The translations under genes were made by a program, and so were the position numbers. The notes beneath the pieces are model-generated. The model did no database searches, was not told where the DNA came from, and saw only the letters and a program-made list of their open reading frames with translations. Of a DNA stretch of 64,000 bases, positions 55,192 to 64,000 are shown piece by piece. The stretch is from Ontholestes murinus. Its lineage: Eukaryota; Arthropoda; Insecta; Coleoptera; Staphylinidae. Location of the stretch: positions 17,231,246 through 17,295,245 of the forward strand of contig OZ018399.1 of the NCBI GenBank assembly GCA_963969525.1, in the 5' to 3' direction. Positions within the stretch are counted from its first letter, which is position 1, and every line of letters begins with the position of its first letter.

Positions 55192-57240
55192 GTGAAAAGA
55201 GTAATTTGGCGCCAAATTTTACCCCATTCATTGTCTTCAAGATTTTTACTGAAAATTCCGGATTTGTATCAGGATCGCAGAAGTGAAAAGAGTAATTTGG
55301 CGCCAAATTTTACCCCATTCATTGTCTTCAAGATTTTTACTGAAAATTCCGGATTTGTATCAGGATCGCAGAAGTGAAAAGAGTAATTTGGCGCCAAATT
55401 TTACTGCATTCATTGTCTTCAAGATTTTTACTGAAAATTCCGGATTTGTATTAGGATCGCAGAAGTGAAAAAAGTAATTTGGCGCCAGATTTTACTGCAT
55501 TCATTGCCTTCGAAATTTTTACTCAAAATTCCGGATTTGTATCAGGATCGCAGAAGTGAAAAGAGTAATTTGGCGCCAAATTTTACCCCATTCATTGTCT
55601 TACAAATTTGTACTGAAAATTCCACTTTTGTATCAGGATCGCAGAACTGTCTTCTTCATTGTCTTCAAAATTTTTACTGAAAATTCCGGATTTGTATCAG
55701 GATCGCAGAAGTGAAAAGAGTAATTTGGCGCCAAATTTTACCCCATTCATTGTCTTCAAGATTTTTACTGAAAATTCCGGATTTGTATCAGGATCGCAGA
55801 AGTGAAAAGAGTAATTTGGCGCCAAATTTTACCCCATTCATTGTCTTACAAATTTGTACTGAAAATTCCACTTTTGTATCAGGATCGCAGAACTGTCTTC
55901 TTCATTGTCTTCAAAATTTTTACTGAAAATTCCGGATTTGTATCAGGATCGCAGAAGTGAAAAGAGTAATTTGGCGCCAAATTTTACCCCATTCATTGTC
56001 TTCAAGATTTTTACTGAAAATTCCGGATTTGTATCAGGATCGCAGAAGTGAAAAGAGTAATTTGGCGCCAAATTTTACCCCATTCATTGTCTTCAAGATT
56101 TTTACTGAAAATTCCGGATTTGTATCAGGATCGCAGAAGTGAAAAGAGTAATTTGGCGCCAAATTTTACTGCATTCATTGTCTTCAAGATTTTTACTGAA
56201 AATTCCGGATTTGTATTAGGATCGCAGAAGTGAAAAAAGTAATTTGGCGCCAGATTTTACTGCATTCATTGCCTTCGAAATTTTTACTCAAAATTCCGGA
56301 TTTGTATCAGGATCGCAGAAGTGAAAAGAGTAATTTGGCGCCAAATTTTACCCCATTCATTGTCTTACAAATTTGTACTGAAAATTCCACTTTTGTATCA
56401 GGATCGCAGAACTGTCTTCTTCATTGTCTTCAAAATTTTTACTGAAAATTCCGGATTTGTATCAGGATCGCAGAAGTGAAAAGAGTAATTTGGCGCCAAA
56501 TTTTACCCCATTCATTGTCTTCAAGATTTTTACTGAAAATTCCGGATTTGTATCAGGATCGCAGAAGTGAAAAGAGTAATTTGGCGCCAAATTTTACCCC
56601 ATTCATTGTCTTACAAATTTGTACTGAAAATTCCACTTTTGTATCAGGATCGCAGAACTGTCTTCTTCATTGTCTTCAAAATTTTTACTGAAAATTCCGG
56701 ATTTGTATCAGGATCGCAGAAGTGAAAAGAGTAATTTGGCGCCAAATTTTACCCCATTCATTGTCTTCAAGATTTTTACTGAAAATTCCGGATTTGTATC
56801 AGGATCGCAGAAGTGAAAAGAGTAATTTGGCGCCAAATTTTACCCCATTCATTGTCTTCAAGATTTTTACTGAAAATTCCGGATTTGTATCAGGATCGCA
56901 GAAGTGAAAAGAGTAATTTGGCGCCAAATTTTACTGCATTCATTGTCTTCAAGATTTTTACTGAAAATTCCGGATTTGTATTAGGATCGCAGAAGTGAAA
57001 AAAGTAATTTGGCGCCAGATTTTACTGCATTCATTGCCTTCGAAATTTTTACTCAAAATTCCGGATTTGTATCAGGATCGCAGAAGTGAAAAGAGTAATT
57101 TGGCGCCAAATTTTACCCCATTCATTGTCTTACAAATTTGTACTGAAAATTCCACTTTTGTATCAGGATCGCAGAACTGTCTTCTTCATTGTCTTCAAAA
57201 TTTTTACTGAAAATTCCGGATTTGTATCAGGATCGCAGAA
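55192..57240 (+). repeat. 765 bp higher-order repeat, about 2.7 copies
   Basis: The subtype order is repeated with starts at 55192, 55957 and 56722, each 765 bp apart and internally composed of 91, 182, 246 and 246 bp segments. The third copy switches to a different monomer at 57241. Confidence 0.85.
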
Positions 57241-59796
57241 GTGAAAAGAGTAATTTGGCGCCAAATTTTACCCCATTCATTGTCTTACAAATTTTTACTG
57301 AAAATTCCGGATTTGTATCAGGATCGCAGAAGTGAAGAGAGTAATTTGGCGCCAAATTTTTCCCATTCATTCTCTTTAAAATTTTCACTGAAAATTCCGG
57401 ATTTGTATCAGGATCGCAGAAGTGAAAAGAGTAATTTGGCGCCAAATTTTACTGCATTCATTGTCTTCAAGATTTTTACTGAAAATTCCGGATTTGTATT
57501 AGGATCGCAGAAGTGAAAAAAGTAATTTGGCGCCAGATTTTACTGCATTCATTGCCTTCGAAATTTTTACTCAAAATTCCGGATTTGTATCAGGATCGCA
57601 GAAGTGAAAAGAGTAATTTGGCGCCAAATTTTACCCCATTCATTGTCTTACAAATTTGTACTGAAAATTCCACTTTTGTATCAGGATCGCAGAACTGTCT
57701 TCTTCATTGTCTTCAAAATTTTTACTGAAAATTCCGGATTTGTATCAGGATCGCAGAAGTGAAAAGAGTAATTTGGCGCCAAATTTTACCCCATTCATTG
57801 TCTTACAAATTTGTACTGAAAATTCCACTTTTGTATCAGGATCGCAGAACTGTCTTCTTCATTGTCTTCAAAATTTTTACTGAAAATTCCGGATTTGTAT
57901 CAGGATCGCAGAAGTGAAAAGAGTAATTTGGCGCCAAATTTTTACCCATTCATTGTCTTACAAATTTGTACTGAAAATTCCACTTTTGTATCAGGATCGC
58001 AGAACTGTCTTCTTCATTGTCTTCAAAATTTTTTCTGAAAATTCCGGATTTGTATCAGGATCGCAGAAGTGAAAAGAGTAATTTGGCGCCAAATTTTACT
58101 GCATTCTTTGCCTTCGAAATTTTTACTCAAAATTCCGGATTTGTATCAGGATCGCAGAAGTGAAAAGAGTAATTTGGCGCCAAATTTTACCCCATTCATT
58201 GTCTTCAAGATTTTTACTGAAAATTCCGGATTTGTATCAGGATCGCAGAAGTGAAAAGAGTAATTTGGCGCCAAATTTTACTGCATTCTTTGCCTTCGAA
58301 ATTTTTACTCAAAATTCCGGATTTGTATCAGGATCGCGAAAGTGAAAAGAGTAATTTGGCGCCAAATTTTACCCCATTCATTGTCTTCAAGATTTTTACT
58401 GAGAATTCCGGATTTGTATCAGGATCGCAGAAGTGAAAAGAGTAATTTGGCGCCAAATTTTACTGCATTCTTTGCCTTCGAAATTTTTACTCAAAATTCC
58501 GGATTTGTATCAGGATCGCAGAAGTGAAAAGAGTAATTTGGCGCCAAATTTTACCCCATTCATTGTCTTCAAGATTTTTACTGAGAATTCCGGATTTGTA
58601 TCAGGATCGCAGAAGTGAAAAGAGTAATTTGGCGCCAAATTTTACTGCATTCTTTGCCTTCGAAATTTTTACTCAAAATTCCGGATTTGTATCAGGATCG
58701 CAGAAGTGAAAAGAGTAATTTGGCGCCAAATTTTACCCCATTCATTGTCTTCAAGATTTTTACTGAAAATTCCGGATTTGTATCAGGATCACAGAAGTGA
58801 AAAGAGTAATTTGGCGCCAAATTTTACTGCATTCTTTGCCTTCGAAATTTTTACTCAAAATTCCGGATTTGTATCAGGATCGCAGAAGTGAAAAGAGTAA
58901 TTTGGCGCCAAATTTTACTGCATTCTTTGCCTTCGAAATTTTTACTCAAAATTCCGGATTTGTATCAGGATCGCAGAAGTGAAAAGAGTAATTTGGCGCC
59001 AAATTTCACTGCATTCTTTGCCTTCGAAATTTTTACTCAAAATTCCGGATTTGTATCAGGATCGCAGAAGTGAAAAGAGTAATTTGGCGCCAAATTTTAC
59101 CCCATTCATTGTCTTCAAGATTTTTACTGAAAATTCCGGATTTGTATCAGGATCGCAGAAGTGAAAAGAGTAATTTGGCGCCAAATTTTACTGCATTCTT
59201 TGCCTTCGAAATTTTTACTCAAATTCCGGATTTGTATCAGGATCGCAGAAGTGAAAAGAGTAATTTGGCGCCAAATTTTACCCCATTCATTGTCTTCAAA
59301 ATTTTTACTGAAAATTCCGGATTTGTATCAGGATCGCAGAAGTGAAAAGAGTAATTTGGCGCCAAATTTTTCCCCATTCATTGCTTTCAAAATTTTTACT
59401 CAAAATTCCGGATTTGTATCAGGATCACAGAAGTGAAAAGAGTAATTTGGCGCCAAATTTTACTGCATTCTTTGCCTTCGAAATTTTTACTCAAAATTCC
59501 GGATTTGTATCAGGATCGCAGAAGTGAAAAGAGTAATTTGGCGCCAAATTTTACCCTATTCATTGTCTTCAAAATTTTTACTGAAAATTCCGGATTTGTA
59601 TCAGGATCGCAGAAGTGAAAAGAGTAATTTGGCGCCAAATTTTACCCCATTCATTGTCTTCAAAATTTTTACTGAAAATTCCGGATTTGTATCAGGATCG
59701 CAGAAGTGAAAAGAGTAATTTGGCTCCAAATTTTTCCCCATTCATTGCTTTCAAAATTTTTACTCAAAATTCCGGATTTGTATCAGGATCACAGAA

Positions 59797-61606
59797 GTGA
59801 AAAGAGTAATTTGGCGCCAAATTTTACTCCATTCTTTGCCTTCGAAATTTTTACTCAAAATTCCGGATTTGTATCAGGATCGCAGAAGTGAAAAGAGTAA
59901 TTTGGCGCCAAATTTTACCCCATTCATTGTCTTACAAATTTGTACTGAAAATTCCGGATTTGTATCAGGATCGCAGAAGTGAAAAGAGTAATTTGGCGCC
60001 AAATTTTACCCCATTCATTGTCTTCAAAATTTTTACTGAAAATTCCGGATTTGTATCAGGATCGCAGAAGTGAAAAGAGTAATTTGGCGCCAAATTTTAC
60101 CCCATTCATTGTCTTACAAATTTGTACTGAAAATTCCGGATTTGTATCAGGATCGCAGAAGTGAAAAGAGTAATTTGGCGCCAAATTTTACTGCATTCAT
60201 TGTCTTCAAAATTTTTACTGAAAATTCCGGATTTGTATCAGGATCACAGAAGTGAAAAGAGTAACTTGGCGCCAAATTTTACCCCATTCATTGCTTTCGA
60301 AATTTTTACTCAAAATTCCGGATTTGTATCTGGATCACAGAAGTGAAAAGAGTAACTTGGCGCCAAATTTTACCCCATTCATTGTCTTCAAGATTTTTAC
60401 TGAAAATTCCGGATTTGTATCAGGATCACAGAAGTGAAAAGAGTAATTTGGCGCCAAATTTTACTGCATTCTTTGCCTTCGAAATTTTTACTCAAAATTC
60501 CGGATTTGTATCAGGATCGCAGAAGTGAAAAGAGTAATTTGGCGCCAAATTTTACTGCATTCTTTGCCTTCGAAAAATTCCGGATTTGTATCAGGATCGC
60601 AGAAGTGAAAAGAGTAATTTGGCGCCAAATTTTACTGCATTCTTTGCCTTCGAAATTTTTACTCAAAATTCCGGATTTGTATCAGGATCGCAGAAGTGAA
60701 AAGAGTAATTTGGCGCCAAATTTTTCCCCATTCATTGCTTTCAAAATTTTTACTCAAAATTCCGGATTTGTATCAGGATCACAGAAGTGAAAAGAGTAAT
60801 TTGGCGCCAAATTTTACTGCATTCTTTGCCTTCGAAATTTTTACTCAAAATTCCGGATTTGTATCAGGATCGCAGAAGTGAAAAGAGTAATTTGGCGCCA
60901 AATTTTACCCTATTCATTGTCTTCAAAATTTTTACTGAAAATTCCGGATTTGTATCAGGATCGCAGAAGTGAAAAGAGTAATTTGGCGCCAAATTTTACC
61001 CCATTCATTGTCTTACAAATTTGTACTGAAAATTCCGGATTTGTATCAGGATCGCAGAAGTGAAAAGAGTAATTTGGCGCCAAATTTTACCCCATTCATT
61101 GTCTTCAAAATTTTTACTGAAAATTCCGGATTTGTATCAGGATCGCAGAAGTGAAAAGAGTAATTTGGCGCCAAATTTTACCCCATTCATTGTCTTACAA
61201 ATTTGTACTGAAAATTCCGGATTTGTATCAGGATCGCAGAAGTGAAAAGAGTAATTTGGCGCCAAATTTTACTGCATTCATTGTCTTCAAAATTTTTACT
61301 GAAAATTCCGGATTTGTATCAGGATCACAGAAGTGAAAAGAGTAACTTGGCGCCAAATTTTACCCCATTCATTGCTTTCGAAATTTTTACTCAAAATTCC
61401 GGATTTGTATCTGGATCACAGAAGTGAAAAGAGTAACTTGGCGCCAAATTTTACCCCATTCATTGTCTTCAAGATTTTTACTGAAAATTCCGGATTTGTA
61501 TCAGGATCACAGAAGTGAAAAGAGTAATTTGGCGCCAAATTTTACTGCATTCTTTGCCTTCGAAATTTTTACTCAAAATTCCGGATTTGTATCAGGATCG
61601 CAGAAG
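59797..61606 (+). repeat. Satellite block duplicated at 1081 bp offset
   Basis: Monomers from about 59797 to 60525 recur at 60878-61606 in identical order, including the rare TATCTGGATCACAG variant (about 60328 and 61409). Confidence 0.85.
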
Positions 61607-64000
61607 TGAAAAGAGTAATTTGGCGCCAAATTTTACCCCATTCATTGTCTTCAAAATTTTTACTGAAAATTCCGGATTTGTATCAGGATCGCAGAAGTGA
61701 AAAGAGTAATTTGGCGCCAAATTTTACTGCATTCTTTGCCTTCGAAATTTTTACTCAAAATTCCGGATTTGTATCAGGATCGCAGAAGTGAAAAGAGTAA
61801 TTTGGCGCCAAATTTTACTGCATTCTTTGCCTTCGAAATTTTTACTCAAATTCCGGATTTGTATCAGGATCGCAGAAGTGAAAAGAGTAATTTGGCGCCA
61901 AATTTTACTGCATTCTTTGCCTTCGAAATTTTTACTCAAAATTCCGGATTTGTATCAGGATCGCAGAAGTGAAAAGAGTAATTTGGCGCCAAATTTTACC
62001 CCATTCATTGTCTTCAAAATTTTTACTGAAAATTCCGGATTTGTATCAGGATCGCAGAAGTGAAAAGAGTAATTTGGCGCCAAATTTTACTGCATTCTTT
62101 GCCTTCGAAATTTTTACTAAAAATTCCGGATTTGTATCAGGATCACAGAAGTGAAAAGAGTAACTTGGCGCCAAATTTTACCCCATTTATTGTCTTCAAG
62201 ATTTTTACTGAAAATTCCGGATTTGTATCAGGATCACAGAAGTGAAAAAAGTAATTTGGCGCCAAATTTTACTGCATTCTTTGCCTTCGAAATTTTTACT
62301 CAAAATTCCGGATTTGTATCAGGATCGCAGAAGTGAAAAGAGTAATTTGGCGCCAAATTTTTCCCCATTCATTGCTTTCAAAATTTTTACTCAAAATTCC
62401 GGATTTGTATCAGGATCACAGAAGTGAAAAGAGTAATTTGGCGCCAAATTTTACTGCATTCTTTGCCTTCGAAATTTTTACTCAAAATTCCGGATTTGTA
62501 TCAGGATCGCAGAAGTGAAAAGAGTAATTTGGCGCCAAATTTTACTGCATTCTTTGCCTTCGAAATTTTTACTCAAATTCCGGATTTGTATCAGGATCGC
62601 AGAAGTGAAAAGAGTAATTTGGCGCCAAATTTTTCCCCGTTCATTGCTTTCGAAATTTTTACTCAAAATTCCGGATTTGTATCAGGATCACAGAAGTGAA
62701 AAGAGTAATTTGGCGCCAAATTTTACCCCATTCATTGTCTTCAAGATTTTTACTGAAAATTCCGGATTTGTATCAGGATCGCAGAAGTGAAAAGAGTAAT
62801 TTGGCGCCAAATTTTACTGCATTCTTTGCCTTCGAAAAATTCCGGATTTGTATCAGGATCGCAGAAGTGAAAAGAGTAATTTGGCGCCAAATTTTACTGC
62901 ATTCTTTGCCTTCGAAATTTTTACTCAAAATTCCGGATTTGTATCAGGATCGCAGAAGTGAAAAGAGTAATTTGGCGCCAAATTTTACCCCATTCATTGT
63001 CTTCAAGATTTTTACTGAAAATTCCGGATTTGTATCAGGATCGCAGAAGTGAAAAGAGTAATTTGGCGCCAAATTTTACTGCATTCTTTGCCTTCGAAAT
63101 TTTTACTCAAATTCCGGATTTGTATCAGGATCGCAGAAGTGAAAAGAGTAATTTGGCGCCAAATTTTACCCCATTCATTGTCTTCAAAATTTTTACTGAA
63201 AATTCCGGATTTGTATCAGGATCGCAGAAGTGAAAAGAGTAATTTGACGCCAAATGTTTCCCCATTCATTGCTTTCAAAATTTTTACTCAAAATTCCGGA
63301 TTTGTATCAGGATCACAGAAGTGAAAAGAGTAATTTGGCGCCAAATTTTACTGCATTCTTTGCCTTCGAAATTTTTACTCAAAATTCCGGATTTGTATCA
63401 GGATCGCAGAAGTGAAAAGAGTAATTTGGCGCCAAATTTTACCCCATTCATTGTCTTCAAAATTTTTACTGAAAATTCCGGATTTGTATCAGGATCGCAG
63501 AAATGAAAAGAGTAATTTGGCGCCAAATTTTACTGCATTCTTTGCCTTCGAAATTTTTACTCAAAATTCCGGATTTGTATCAGGATCGCAGAAGTGAAAA
63601 GAGTAATTTGGCGCCAAATTTTACCCCATTCATTGTCTTCAAAATTTTTACTGAAAATTCCGGATTTCTATCAGGATCGCAGAAGTGAAAAGAGTAATTT
63701 GGCGCCAAATTTTTCCCCATTCATTGCTTTCGAAATTTTTACTCAAAATTCCGGATTTGTATCAGGATCACAGAAGTGAAAAGAGTAACTTGGCGCCAAA
63801 TTTTACTGCAATCTTTCCCTTCGAAATTTTTACTCAAAATTCCGGATTTGTATCAGGATCGCAGAAGTGAAAAGAGTAATTTGGCGCCAAATTTTACTGC
63901 ATTCTTTGCCTTCGAAATTTTTACTCAAAATTCCGGATTTGTATCAGGATCGCAGAAGTGAAAAGAGTAATTTGGCGCCAAATTTTACTGCATTCTTTGC

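Larger units (their letters stand above)
49190..58045 (+). repeat. Satellite domain with 64 bp deletion-derivative monomers
   Basis: About 20 copies of a shortened unit, GAATTCCACTTTTGTATCAGG-like text followed by ATCGCAGAACTGTCTTCTTC, in which the segment from GTGAAAAGAG through the palindrome to ACCCC is missing. It is normally combined as 91+91+64 = 246 bp (starts at 50760, 51006 and 51252, for example). Such units occur only in this domain of the visible array. Confidence 0.9.
44161..64000 (+). repeat. 91 bp satellite DNA array, ~19.8 kb, continuing past the window
   Basis: Head-to-tail monomers of 91 bp, on the order of 210-220 units. Landmarks in each unit are ATTCCGGATTTGTATCAGGA, TCGCAGAAGTGAAAAGAGTA, the palindrome AATTTGGCGCCAAATT, a variable segment (TACCCCATTCATTGTCTTCA, TTCCCCATTCATTGCTTTCG or TACTGCATTCTTTGCCTTCG) and ATTTTTACTSAAAATTCC. 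These variable segments define at least three main subtypes. Because 91 leaves remainder 1 on division by three, every reading frame runs about two monomers and ends at the TGA inside AAGTGAAAAG, so the array is noncoding. The first unit (about 44161-44205) is degenerate, as expected at an array edge. No transposon insertion interrupts the array. A centromeric or heterochromatic location is likely but cannot be shown here. Confidence 0.97.

Noticed and set aside
44236..63961. More than a hundred overlapping 61-121 codon frames with repeated protein-like text
   Set aside because: They start at GTG within GAAGTGAAAAG and end at the TGA of the same motif about two monomers later. They are the arithmetic result of a 91 bp period in an open stretch, with no single start codon context, and the frame shifts with every monomer.
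44161..64000. CRISPR-like array of repeats and spacers
   Set aside because: Units are contiguous 91 bp satellite monomers with no unique spacers, there are no cas genes, and the surroundings are eukaryotic.
1..64000. tRNA or rRNA genes
   Set aside because: No complete cloverleaf with A and B boxes and no rRNA core sequence was recognised; the only tRNA-like text is the 60 bp insert at 20346-20405.

Overview
This 64 kb window looks like AT-rich, repeat-dominated chromosomal DNA from an insect. The basis is the mixture of mariner, Tc1-like, Jockey/CR1-like, RTE-like and Gypsy-like remnants, a retrocopy of animal ribosomal protein L27a, and the complete absence of bacterial gene organisation. 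A beetle or a similar repeat-rich insect would fit, but no lineage-diagnostic gene is present. I found no intact host gene. Every protein similarity I recognise belongs to a broken transposable element or a processed pseudogene.

Layout. 1-18.7 kb holds a mariner scrap, three 3' ends of one LINE family, Penelope-like dispersed repeats, a C-rich LINE fragment, an old ~190 bp tandem repeat split by a mariner insertion, two decayed LINEs (8.8-11.2 and 16.7-18.7 kb) and foldback MITEs. 18.9-23.7 kb is a tandem segmental duplication. Its two copies date three insertions relative to one another: one mariner is shared by both copies, whereas a second mariner and a tiny poly-A retroposed insertion occur only in copy A, with the empty sites preserved in copy B. 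23.7-41 kb contains Gypsy pol scraps, a LINE RNase H tail, a mariner, a nearly complete Tc1-like element with ~245 bp terminal inverted repeats, three more LINE fragments, a 41 bp minisatellite, and a hammerhead-ribozyme-like hairpin. 41-44.1 kb has two foldback MITEs and the RpL27A pseudogene.

From about 44.16 kb to the window end (19.8 kb, continuing beyond it) there is one satellite DNA array with a 91 bp monomer. Nearly every full monomer carries the perfect 16 bp palindrome AATTTGGCGCCAAATT, which contains an E2F-type site on both strands. The array is hierarchically organised. It has several monomer subtypes, dimeric alternation, a 246 bp composite unit containing a 64 bp deletion derivative confined to the middle of the array, a 765 bp higher-order repeat, block duplications at offsets of 1081, 1957, 2485 and 2748 bp, and two copies of an inverted half-monomer that makes a ~115 bp foldback centred on the palindrome. 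The many short reading frames in the array are a by-product of its periodicity and are not genes.

The satellite and the dated insertions in the duplicated segment are the most informative parts of the window. All reading was by eye, so boundaries of decayed elements are approximate.
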